Source: an uncultured Leucothrix sp.
GTDB lineage: Bacteria > Pseudomonadota > Gammaproteobacteria > Thiotrichales > Thiotrichaceae
Reading direction: 5' to 3'
Assembly: GCA_937923375.1 (NCBI GenBank)
Contig: CALAJG010000038.1
Location: 1-9,164 of the forward strand
DNA: 9,164 bases
Shown here piece after piece: positions 1 through 6,481 of the stretch (its first letter is position 1; each line of letters begins with the position of its first letter). The position numbers and the translations under genes were made by a program. The notes beneath the pieces are model-generated. The model saw only the letters and a program-made list of their open reading frames with translations, made no database searches and was not told the origin of the DNA.

Positions 1-1056
1 CTGTTGTGGAATATAATTGATGCCATGAGTGTATTGCGGGATGATGGTTTCAAAGTATGGCTGTAAAACCTTGGCGGTGCCATTTTCAAGTAGCCCGTCG
101 CTGTACATCTTGACCTGATTGATAACTAGCAAGTCTTCTTGATCATCCCGGCGTATCTTTTTGAAAAAGTCTAACTGCTGCCGTTTGCTGCCTTCAGGAT
201 AAACCCAGGGGCGAATTGATACTCTGGCGGTAATATTGCCGTCTTTCTCAGCAGCGCTCCACACCTCATACCAGCCACGCTTCCAGTAAAGCCGGCCATC
301 ACCCACCGTCGTAATGCCATTAGCTGCAACGGCTTGCAAACCCTTCACTAGGCCATCATAGCTTTGATTGAACTTACCCTCTAAAGCGTTCCAGGCTTTC
401 TCCATTACCAAGTCGCCAGCGTTATCTAGTAATATGCCGAGCATTAAGCCATCTTCTTTCAGTATCACGCCGCCCTGAGGGTCTTTAGTGCGAGCGGAGA
501 AGCCAACATCAGCAAGCGCCTTGGAATTCACCCACATCGAGTGCGAGGTTTGCTCCATAATGACCACGGGTTGATCAGGAAAAATACTGTCTAATACGTC
601 GAGAGGAGTGCGGGTATCTTCATCGCTTAGTATGGATTCCAGGTAATGACCATAACCGATCACCCATCGGCCGGGCTTGGCATTTTGACGGCAGATTTTT
701 AGGAAAGGGACTTGTTCTTCCAAAGTTGCTTCCGCAGAGACTTCGCAGGAACCGCCTGCATCAGAGGCCGCTTCGAACACATGGTTATGATTGTCGACGA
801 AACCTGGGTAGAGCGCAGCGCCTTTAAGGTCGATTATCTCAGTTTTCGCATCGCTCACAGATTTGCTGGCGTTGAAGTTGCCGATAAAACTGATTTCACC
901 ATCTTTGGTGCCAACGGTATCTGCCTGTGGGTGGCCGTAAACGATAGCATCAGTAAATAAGGTATCTACTCTGATATCGGCAAAAACTTCGACTGGTGCA
1001 AAAATTAAGCTGACTGAGGAGCAGAGACAAGCGAATAAAAATGAGATGACTTTCAT
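1..1056 (-). CDS. Secreted amidohydrolase, YtcJ/amidohydrolase family 3 type (3' end missing)
   Basis: The reading frame opens at 1056 and stays open for 352 codons to the window edge, so the C-terminus is missing; family members are usually about 530-600 residues. An AAGGA ribosome site lies 6 nt before the ATG. Residues 1-26 look like a Sec signal peptide (Lys2, hydrophobic core, VFA before Asp27), implying a periplasmic enzyme. The urease-superfamily metal site is visible: PGFVDNHNH (84-92) supplies His90 and His92, SHSMWVNSKAL (171-181) is the second family block, and VKMYSDG (315-321) carries Lys316, the likely carboxylated metal bridge. YtcJ-like enzymes hydrolyse C-N bonds in amides, formamides or cyclic amides; the substrate here cannot be told from sequence. 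It starts 30 nt after msrA and is probably cotranscribed with it. The family call is strong, the substrate unknown. Confidence 0.85.
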   Translation of the reverse strand, partial: MKVISFLFACLCSSVSLIFAPVEVFADIRVDTLFTDAIVYGHPQADTVGTKDGEISFIGNFNASKSVSDAKTEIIDLKGAALYPGFVDNHNHVFEAASDAGGSCEVSAEATLEEQVPFLKICRQNAKPGRWVIGYGHYLESILSDEDTRTPLDVLDSIFPDQPVVIMEQTSHSMWVNSKALADVGFSARTKDPQGGVILKEDGLMLGILLDNAGDLVMEKAWNALEGKFNQSYDGLVKGLQAVAANGITTVGDGRLYWKRGWYEVWSAAEKDGNITARVSIRPWVYPEGSKRQQLDFFKKIRRDDQEDLLVINQVKMYSDGLLENGTAKVLQPYFETIIPQYTHGINYIPQQ

Positions 1057-1086
1057 GATTAATCCTTAAAAGATAGCTCCGTTAGT

Positions 1087-1572
1087 TCAGTCGTAAGACT
1101 TAAAATACTCCACATGGCAGGTGTAGCCACCAGGGTTTTTCACTAAATAATCCTGATGATAGTCTTCGGCATCATAGAAAACATCCAATGCCTCTAAGGT
1201 AGTGACGACAGGGTTTGGCCACTTACCTGACTGATTAACAAACTCAATCATTGCCGCAGCTTCGGCTTTCTCTTCTTCATCCTGATAGAAGATGGCAGAT
1301 CGATACGCGCTACCCATGTCGTTACCCTGCCGATTTACTGTCGTTGGGTTGTGAACCCGAAAGAAGTATTCAAGCAGTTGTCGGTAGCTAATGACTTGAT
1401 TATCATACTTAATTAGCATGGCTTCAGCGTGACCTTCGTGACTGCGATAGGTTGGGTTGGGCTCGCTACCACCGGTATAACCCACTTCAGTGTCAACAAC
1501 TCCATCTTGTTTGCGAAACAAGTCTTCAAGACCCCAGAAACAACCACCGGCTAAATAAGCATTCTTAATCAT
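1087..1572 (-). CDS. msrA: Peptide-methionine (S)-S-oxide reductase MsrA
   Basis: MsrA reduces the S-epimer of methionine sulfoxide, free or in proteins, and repairs oxidative damage in the cytoplasm with thioredoxin as the electron source. The 161-residue protein has the signature GGCFWG (9-14) with the nucleophile Cys11. Other family blocks are VGYTGG (30-35), HEGHAEA (45-51), HNPTTVNRQGNDMGSAYRSA (74-93) and EDYHQDYL (136-143). A second cysteine, Cys152 in GYTCHVE, is the probable resolving cysteine, as in short MsrA proteins that lack the longer C-terminal Cys tail. No signal peptide is seen and the length is typical of the compact form. The start is supported by AGGAG 5 nt upstream. The gene lies 97 nt after the YebC-family gene and 30 nt before the secreted amidohydrolase on the same strand, so the three may share a transcript. 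Confidence 0.97.
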   Translation of the reverse strand: MIKNAYLAGGCFWGLEDLFRKQDGVVDTEVGYTGGSEPNPTYRSHEGHAEAMLIKYDNQVISYRQLLEYFFRVHNPTTVNRQGNDMGSAYRSAIFYQDEEEKAEAAAMIEFVNQSGKWPNPVVTTLEALDVFYDAEDYHQDYLVKNPGGYTCHVEYFKSYD

Positions 1573-1669
1573 TATGACTCCTGAAGTTTAAATTAGTGTC
1601 TACCATTACCTACCGATACGTCAGATGCAAATTTTAGGATGAAGACCAAGGTTGTTGTTAGCTGCGAGT

Positions 1670-2389
1670 CTAAATCTCTGCGCTGTGGTAAACGTTTTGC
1701 ACATCATCCAGGTCATTTAGCATGTCGATAAACTTCTCAAACATAGCCAGATCTTCTTCATCGGTGATGGGTGTGGTGTTTTGTGGTAGGAATTGAATTT
1801 CATCGACTTCAAATTCTACCTCAGGGAGCACACTCAAAATAGCCTGTTTAGCCTTTCCGTATTCATCGTGCGGTGCGAAAACTGAAATATTGCCACCGTC
1901 ATTTTCGATATCAGACACGTCAACATCCGCTTCCATCAGAGCATCGAGAATCGCTTCTTCGTCATCTCCAGGAAAGACAAATATCGAGAGGTGGTCGAAC
2001 ATGTGGCTTACTGAGCCTTGGGTGCCGATTTTGCTATTGGTTTTGGTAAAGCAGACGCGCACATCACCAAACGTTCGGTTAGGGTTGTCTGTTAAACACT
2101 CGATGATAGCCATGGTGTTGCCGGGACCGTAGCCCTCGTAACGAGCCGGTGCAAAGTCTTCACCACCGCCACCTTTGGCTTTTTCGATGCCTTTTTCGAT
2201 CACATGGCTAGGCACTTGGTCTTTTTTCGCACGGTCAATCAAGCTGCGAAGCGCCAGATTACCCTCGGGGTCGGTGCCGCCAGCTTTTGCACAAACGTAT
2301 ATTTCACGCCCATACTTACTGTAAACCTTGGCTTTTTGATCCGAGGTTTTAGCCATGGACTCTTTACGGTTCTGATACGCTCTTCCCAT
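1670..2389 (-). CDS. yebC: YebC/PmpR family protein (YeeN-like branch)
   Basis: A 239-residue full-length member of the YebC/PmpR/TACO1 family. It starts with MGRAYQNRKESMAKT, a form characteristic of the YeeN-like branch, followed by KVYSKYGREIYVCAK (22-36), RAKKDQVPSHVIEKGIEKAK (53-72), ARYEGYGPG (82-90) and DDVQNVYHSAEI at the C-terminus. The family was long annotated as DNA-binding transcriptional regulators. Mitochondrial TACO1 and more recent bacterial work instead point to ribosome-associated help in translating difficult stretches such as proline runs, so the regulator label should be treated with caution. The conserved N-terminus fixes the start at 2389 rather than the internal Met12, even though the ribosome site is weak (AAGAG about 13 nt upstream). 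The highly acidic C-terminal third is normal for the family. It is not beside ruvC, where the other YebC paralogue usually sits. No terminator is visible before msrA. Confidence 0.93.
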   Translation of the reverse strand: MGRAYQNRKESMAKTSDQKAKVYSKYGREIYVCAKAGGTDPEGNLALRSLIDRAKKDQVPSHVIEKGIEKAKGGGGEDFAPARYEGYGPGNTMAIIECLTDNPNRTFGDVRVCFTKTNSKIGTQGSVSHMFDHLSIFVFPGDDEEAILDALMEADVDVSDIENDGGNISVFAPHDEYGKAKQAILSVLPEVEFEVDEIQFLPQNTTPITDEEDLAMFEKFIDMLNDLDDVQNVYHSAEI

Positions 2390-2434
2390 TGTGCAACTGC
2401 TCTTTTTAGATCTTTAAACGTGGAATTCTAACAG

Positions 2435-2443
2435 TTTCGTAAA
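2435..2443 (-). promoter_or_regulatory. Candidate extended -10 promoter of the YebC-family gene
   Basis: On the minus strand the sequence reads TGT followed by TAGAAT, an extended -10 element (TGn plus a 5/6 match to TATAAT). It lies about 45 nt before the YebC-family start and downstream of the preceding gene's terminator. No good -35 is present, which is acceptable for an extended -10 promoter. Seen by eye only. Confidence 0.35.
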
Positions 2444-2519
2444 AGACTAGGGAACTACTTATTGGGGGCTTTGTGGTATGGGGTTTTATTTGCAAAAAGT
2501 ATCATAGATTCTCAGACAT

Positions 2520-2552
2520 AAAAAAACCGGTGAGTATTGCTACTGACCGGTT
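2520..2552 (-). terminator. Rho-independent terminator after the DUF1127 gene
   Basis: Read on the minus strand this is AACCGGT, a C.C mismatch, AGTA, a GCAA tetraloop, TACT, the mismatch partner and ACCGGTT, followed directly by seven T residues. The stem is 7 bp plus 4 bp closed by a GNRA-type loop. It begins 25 nt after the DUF1127 stop codon and separates that gene from the YebC-family gene downstream. Confidence 0.88.
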
Positions 2553-2577
2553 CATTGAGGACTAGCGTTGAAGCAAA

Positions 2578-2919
2578 TCAAGCCGCTTGATAAGCATCAC
2601 GACTACGACCATGTTTTACAACGTGTGCGATTTCGCCACGAGAAATACCGATATCGGCAAGTTCTTTGTCGTTAAGTGCCTGAAGCTCTTTGATTGCTGC
2701 TTTAATTTCGCTACGCTTACTAGTCTTAGCAGCATTAGCAACTTCCATGTTACTTTTCCAAGGCCATGATGAAATGCCCTGGCTTAGCAACGCGCGTGAA
2801 ATGCCTAGATCTTCCAGAGTACGATCACTCATAGTGTTTAGTTCTGCTAGTGCTTTTCTACGTCCACTCTTTTCGAAGGCAGCTAGTACGACATCTGATA
2901 AAACGTTTAAAATTGACAT
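2578..2919 (-). CDS. Small protein with two tandem DUF1127 motifs
   Basis: A 113-residue basic protein. Two copies of the DUF1127 helical motif are visible, offset by 52 residues: L-N-T-M-S-D-R-T-L-E-D-L-G-I-S-R at 27-42 and L-Q-A-L-N-D-K-E-L-A-D-I-G-I-S-R at 79-94. They are joined by a linker with a WPW element (52-54). DUF1127 proteins are normally about 45-75 residues with a single copy. In alphaproteobacteria some bind RNA and affect RNA turnover and stress responses (Rhodobacter CcaF1), so an RNA- or nucleic-acid-related regulatory role is possible but not shown here. No signal peptide or membrane segment is seen. The gene is a monocistronic unit with its own promoter (2956-2983) and a strong terminator (2520-2552). 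The ribosome site is modest (AAGAGA, about 9 nt upstream). The family call is firm, the function unknown. Confidence 0.85.
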   Translation of the reverse strand: MSILNVLSDVVLAAFEKSGRRKALAELNTMSDRTLEDLGISRALLSQGISSWPWKSNMEVANAAKTSKRSEIKAAIKELQALNDKELADIGISRGEIAHVVKHGRSRDAYQAA

Positions 2920-2955
2920 TTGTTATTTCTCTTTAAAGTTAATTGGTATGTGTCA

Positions 2956-2983
2956 ATCATAGGCTTTTTCATTAATCGGACAA
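2956..2983 (-). promoter_or_regulatory. Sigma70-like promoter of the DUF1127 gene
   Basis: On the minus strand TTGTCC (2978-2983) and TATGAT (2956-2961) are separated by 16 nt, placing the transcript start about 30 nt before the ATG at 2919. The -35 overlaps a tandem CTTGTCG/CTTGTCC repeat (2978-2991) that could be an operator. This is the best promoter match in the left half of the window. Confidence 0.5.
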
Positions 2984-3025
2984 GCGACAAGTTTTCAACA
3001 AATGGTTTAGCAAAAGTATCCCAAG

Positions 3026-3901
3026 TTAGAGTGGTTTAAATAAACTACGCAGTACTGCTAAGTTCTCGGCACTGGCGTTGCCTTGTCCATTAGCGAGGGG
3101 AAGCGAAAGTAACCCAAGTTGACGGTACAATGCTGCCAGCTCTTCGTCCCAGGCTTCCATGGCACTGAGTTGAGCGCCAACAACCTTAGCGTCACCCCGT
3201 GCAATCGGGCCGGTCAGTGCAGCAGTGGTGCCAAGTCGAAATACATTATCGACTGTTCCGTTAACAATGGGTTGTAAAATTGCCATTGCCTCTTGTCTTG
3301 ATACCCCAGCTTTTTCGAACGTTTGAAGACTGATCTCCTGAAGCGTCACTAAATAATTTGAAGCGATAACACTGGCGGCATGGTAGAGGGTTTTATGTTT
3401 AGCATTAATGGCGACCAGATTTGCGCCAATGGCGGTGAAGATAGGACTCAGTATCGTGAGGGCTGATTCATCTCCTTCTACCCCGCAATAGGTTCCGGCG
3501 AAGCTTTGTATTGCTAATACAGGATTGGCAAAACTTTTTATAGGATGGATGCTAGCGATGGATGCGCCACTATCTTGACAGGCTTGCAGCACAGCTGATG
3601 ACTGAGAGCCGCTACAGTGAAACACGACATCATTTTTGAGTAACAAGCCGCTGTCAGCGAGTTGCTGGCTGCAGGGTTCTATATCGTCATCCGCACAGGC
3701 GATGAGGTAGATATCAGCACGCTGCATCGTAGTAATGCTGTCGACGGGTTTACCGGCACCAATCGTTGCTACGGCTATTTCAGCGCTGCTCATTGAGCGG
3801 GTTAATACGTCACCAATGATGACAGCGCTGTTATTATGCCAAAGGCTGCCGAGGGCTTTGCCCAGCTGACCACAGCCAATGAAGTTCAAGCGGTACTGCA
3901 T
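3026..3901 (-). CDS. Rossmann-like / DUF2520 domain oxidoreductase-like protein
   Basis: A 291-residue protein with an N-terminal dinucleotide-binding fold: FIGCGQLGKAL (7-17) gives the G-x-G-x-x-G loop, and the beta strand DIYLIACADDDI follows at 63-74. The C-terminal half matches DUF2520, with SIHPIKSF (117-124), YHAASVIASNYLV (173-185) and the hallmark LTGPIARGD (229-237). The architecture resembles ketopantoate reductase and pyrroline-5-carboxylate reductase relatives, so NAD(P)-dependent reduction of a small metabolite is a reasonable inference, but the family has no firmly assigned reaction. The glycine loop lies close to the N-terminus, supporting the ATG at 3901, although no clear Shine-Dalgarno precedes it. 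It lies 30 nt downstream of the EAL gene on the same strand and is likely cotranscribed; a link to cyclic-di-GMP is not evident from its sequence. No terminator is visible after it. Confidence 0.87.
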   Translation of the reverse strand: MQYRLNFIGCGQLGKALGSLWHNNSAVIIGDVLTRSMSSAEIAVATIGAGKPVDSITTMQRADIYLIACADDDIEPCSQQLADSGLLLKNDVVFHCSGSQSSAVLQACQDSGASIASIHPIKSFANPVLAIQSFAGTYCGVEGDESALTILSPIFTAIGANLVAINAKHKTLYHAASVIASNYLVTLQEISLQTFEKAGVSRQEAMAILQPIVNGTVDNVFRLGTTAALTGPIARGDAKVVGAQLSAMEAWDEELAALYRQLGLLSLPLANGQGNASAENLAVLRSLFKPL

Positions 3902-3931
3902 AGGTAAAGCCCAACGATTTAATTACTTAAA

Positions 3932-5164
3932 TCAGTGCATGGCTAATGCTTTAGGTCTATCCAGACAATAACCCTGTGCAAAATCGATGCCTAGCTCTGA
4001 TACCCTCTCATAGGTTGCCTCATCCTTCACAAACTCTGCAACGGTCTGGATGGACATCTTTTTAGCGGCTTCTGTGATCGTCTTAACCACTACCGCATCG
4101 AGCTCATTATGACAAATATTCTTAATAAACGAACCATCAATTTTTACATACTTAATGGGTAGTTCTTTCAGGAACCCGAAAAATGACATGCCAGCCCCGA
4201 AGTCATCGATTGCAAAGTTCACACCAAATTGAGTCAATTGTTGCATGAAACTGATGCAAGCAACCGAGTTAGCAACAGCAGCTGTTTCTGTGATTTCCAG
4301 ACAAAGATTAGGTGCTGCTTCAGAATGATTTCGGATTAATTCATAAATCTTGTCTCGAGCCAGACTGTTGCAGAGTGTGATTCCGGAAAGGTTGGCGTTC
4401 ATTGTTTGGTCCGGATGCTTTTCAAGATAGGTTAGGGTTTCATTTAGCACCCAAATATCGATTTCGGAGATTTTTCCATAACGCTCGGCACTTGGAATAA
4501 ATGTGTGAGGCATAATAAGGTCATTATTATGCTCCATACGCAACAGTACTTCGTGGTGATCAGCATCCCGGCTGGATGACACGGACTGTATTGATTGTTC
4601 GTAAAGTACAAAGTTATGATCATTTGAACCAAGCATGTAATCTAGTTTGTGTTTTTCTCGCTCCAGATCAGCCGATAAGTAATCAGATGGCTCATTGTCT
4701 TGGGCAACATTCAAAGTAAATTGATTTCTGCTGAAATAAGCTCGTGCCAAACGTACTAAAGGACTGGTAATTGCGTTGAGGTAACGAGCTTCAAGTGGCT
4801 TGCGCTCACGATGTAGTACTAGGTAACCCAATTGCGCTAGACCAAATACGTAGAAGAAGTCTTTTTTAATTTGAATACATTCAAGATAGCTGGTTTCATC
4901 AGGTGCCGGATTATTATGGAAGTCTGTAAACGCGGCATTCTCTATAATATTAGTGGCAACAACCTGAGGTATTTTGTAGGTTTGGGTTGAAGTGCCAGCA
5001 TCCTGATTCTTTTTTTGTAGGAAATAAGCGTGTCGCAGGTCTAAAGAATTAACAATCTTCATCAGAAAGTGGCGTAAAATTTGCTGCGAACCTGCAAGTG
5101 TTTCCACCGACATTAAAAGCTCGTACTGTAGGGCTAGTAGGCTATTGTTAGGGTCATTGCTCAT
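3932..5164 (-). CDS. Cyclic-di-GMP phosphodiesterase: GAF-like sensor plus EAL domain
   Basis: A 410-residue soluble protein predicted to hydrolyse c-di-GMP to pGpG. Residues about 18-148 look like a GAF-type sensory domain and about 165-408 form the EAL domain. The signature is EVL rather than EAL (Glu205). All other metal and catalytic residues I can place are kept: Asn258 (NANLSG), Glu290 and Glu293 (LEITET), Asp320-Asp321 (DDFGAG), Lys341 and Asp343 (KIDGSF), Glu377 (VAEFV) and Gln397 (QGY). It should therefore be active. No GGDEF domain, membrane segment or signal peptide is present. An in-frame TAA six codons upstream limits the start to 5164 or to Met18; no good ribosome site precedes 5164, while a GAG lies 6 nt before Met18. 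It is divergent from the aminotransferase gene and is followed 30 nt later by the DUF2520 gene. The sensed ligand is unknown. Confidence 0.92.
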   Translation of the reverse strand: MSNDPNNSLLALQYELLMSVETLAGSQQILRHFLMKIVNSLDLRHAYFLQKKNQDAGTSTQTYKIPQVVATNIIENAAFTDFHNNPAPDETSYLECIQIKKDFFYVFGLAQLGYLVLHRERKPLEARYLNAITSPLVRLARAYFSRNQFTLNVAQDNEPSDYLSADLEREKHKLDYMLGSNDHNFVLYEQSIQSVSSSRDADHHEVLLRMEHNNDLIMPHTFIPSAERYGKISEIDIWVLNETLTYLEKHPDQTMNANLSGITLCNSLARDKIYELIRNHSEAAPNLCLEITETAAVANSVACISFMQQLTQFGVNFAIDDFGAGMSFFGFLKELPIKYVKIDGSFIKNICHNELDAVVVKTITEAAKKMSIQTVAEFVKDEATYERVSELGIDFAQGYCLDRPKALAMH

Positions 5165-5310
5165 GTGTATTGGCCGTGTTTAATTTTTAATTATTTGAGA
5201 TTATGGCTGAGCTTTGCGCTAAGGATGCGCTAGACAGCCTATATTCACAGACAACTATACATGAGCAAACGATAGGTTTTTGTACCATTAGACTGAAGGT
5301 CTTGTTAGCT
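5165..5310. promoter_or_regulatory. Divergent control region between the EAL gene and the aminotransferase gene
   Basis: This 146-nt gap must hold promoters for both flanking genes. The most distinct feature is the direct repeat TGCGCTA at 5215-5221 and 5226-5232, spaced 11 nt apart, one helical turn. TATATT, TATACA and, on the minus strand, TATAGT and CATAAT occur as possible -10 elements, but none has a convincing partner -35 at the right distance, so no exact promoter is assigned. Confidence 0.4.
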
Positions 5311-6243
5311 ATGAATAAATCAGATTCAAATGTTGTTACCACCCATGATGCGGATGAAGATGTTCGCAATCAGGATATTAAAATTTACCTGAACGGTGAA
5401 ATCGTACATCGCGACGAAGCTAAAGTCTCGGTGTATGATTCTGGCTTTATGCTCGGCGATGGCATGTGGGAAGGCATGCGACTGTATAACGGTAAATGGG
5501 CTTTCTTCGATGAACATATGGACCGTTTGTTCGATAGCTGCAAAGCCGTTAGTTTAGATATCGGACTAGATCGTGAAGGAGTGGCTGAGGCTATGCGCCT
5601 CACTGCTGAAGCGAATGGTATGACAACCGATGTTCATTGCCGTTTAATGATCACGCGTGGTGTTAAAGTGAAGCCATTTCAACACCCCAGTTTGTCCCGA
5701 TCCGGCCCTACCATTGTGATTATTATGGAGCATTCCAAACCCGTTGATCGATTAAAATCCCGGGGCATCCGCTTAGCTAGTGTGCCGCAGGTTCGTGGAC
5801 TACCTCACTCGCAGGATGCTAAGTTTAACTCGCATTCGAAACTCAACTGCGTGATTGCCTGCTTGCAAGCTGAGGCGGCTGGAGCGGACGAGGCGTTGAT
5901 GTTAGATCCACATGGCTTTGTCAGTACGACTAATGCCTGTAACTTCTTTATCGTGAGAAAAGGACAGGTTTGGACATCGACTGGTGACTATTGCATGAAT
6001 GGGGTGACCCGGCAGAAAGTCATTGATTTGTGTCGTGAGAATAACATTCCGGTATTTGAGAAAAACTATTCTTTGTATGAAGCGTATGGGGCTGATGAAG
6101 CGTTTCTAACTGGTACTTTTGGAGCGCAAACGCCGGTACATGAAATTGACGGTCGAGTAATTGGTGCAGGGGCAGCAGGTCCGATGACGCGTAAGATTCG
6201 TGAGTTGTATGCAGAATTAGTTAAGCAGAATACGGCAGCTTAA
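5311..6243 (+). CDS. Class-IV PLP-dependent aminotransferase (BCAT/D-amino-acid aminotransferase fold), divergent active site
   Basis: Class-IV (BCAT/DAAT/PabC) enzymes move amino groups or cleave aminodeoxychorismate with PLP. From the ATG at 5311 the protein is 310 residues, normal for the family; a start at 5203 would add 36 residues with no family resemblance. AAGG lies 11 nt upstream, a weak ribosome site. Clear family blocks, numbered from 5311, are IYLNGEIV (25-32), VSVYDSGFMLGDGMWEGMRL (39-58), DEHMDRL (67-73), RLMITRG (111-117), AGADEALMLDPHGFV (190-204) and FLTGTFGAQTPV (265-276). Two key positions are unusual. The Glu that contacts the PLP ring nitrogen, five residues before the conserved Asn, is Thr206. 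In an ungapped alignment the PLP lysine position is Asn173, with Lys171 the nearest candidate. It may be a distinct subfamily; substrate not assigned. The gene is followed by a strong terminator. Confidence 0.85.
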   Translation: MNKSDSNVVTTHDADEDVRNQDIKIYLNGEIVHRDEAKVSVYDSGFMLGDGMWEGMRLYNGKWAFFDEHMDRLFDSCKAVSLDIGLDREGVAEAMRLTAEANGMTTDVHCRLMITRGVKVKPFQHPSLSRSGPTIVIIMEHSKPVDRLKSRGIRLASVPQVRGLPHSQDAKFNSHSKLNCVIACLQAEAAGADEALMLDPHGFVSTTNACNFFIVRKGQVWTSTGDYCMNGVTRQKVIDLCRENNIPVFEKNYSLYEAYGADEAFLTGTFGAQTPVHEIDGRVIGAGAAGPMTRKIRELYAELVKQNTAA

Positions 6244-6265
6244 TGTTATTACTAGCGCTTTGAGC

Positions 6266-6319
6266 CAGTGTAAAGGAATGTAAATCTGCTTTTCAATTTA
6301 ATGGCATTCCTTAACACTG
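6266..6319. repeat. Imperfect 15-bp inverted repeat downstream of the aminotransferase gene
   Basis: CAGTGTAAAGGAATG (6266-6280) pairs with CATTCCTTAACACTG (6305-6319), 14 of 15 positions complementary, with a 24-nt loop. It starts 22 nt after the stop codon. No T tract follows on either strand, so it is not a standard terminator. It could be a 3'-UTR stabilising hairpin or a protein site. Confidence 0.6.
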
Positions 6320-6384
6320 CACTGATAGTTTAATAAAGTTATCGCGGCTTCTGTGTGGTTGCAATTACAGCGTTTGTCCCGCAC

Positions 6385-6413
6385 GGTTTAGTTTGTTAGT
6401 AATATCCTAAACC
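6385..6413. repeat. Short inverted repeat GGTTTAG/CTAAACC
   Basis: A 7-bp stem (6385-6391 with 6407-6413) and a 15-nt loop, ending one base before the terminator stem begins at 6415. It is probably part of the structured 3' region; no role is assigned. Confidence 0.4.
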
Positions 6414-6414
6414 A

Positions 6415-6454
6415 AAAAGAAAAGGCAATGACCCGAGTCATTGCCTTTTCTTTT
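6415..6454. terminator. Bidirectional terminator shared by the aminotransferase gene and pyrE
   Basis: A perfect 18-bp inverted repeat, AAAAGAAAAGGCAATGAC with GTCATTGCCTTTTCTTTT, closed by the tetraloop CCGA. The A-rich 5' end and T-rich 3' end give a T tract on both strands. It lies between the convergent aminotransferase (ends 6243) and pyrE (ends 6482), 28 nt past the pyrE stop codon. Confidence 0.93.
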
Positions 6455-6481
6455 GCCGAGTGTCACGCCATGGAACCAATT

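Noticed and set aside
712..960. 82-codon plus-strand ORF
   Set aside because: It lies wholly inside the minus-strand amidohydrolase, whose conserved metal motifs establish the real frame.
1054..1092. Lipoprotein signal (Cys10 in LFAC) in the amidohydrolase
   Set aside because: Phe at -2 and a hydrophobic stretch too short before the Cys do not fit a lipobox. A signal peptidase I site after residue 26 fits better.
5203..5310. An ATG at 5203 that would lengthen the aminotransferase by 36 residues
   Set aside because: The added residues show no family resemblance, there is no clear ribosome site, and it would leave only 38 nt for divergent promoters. The ATG at 5311 gives a family-typical 310 residues.
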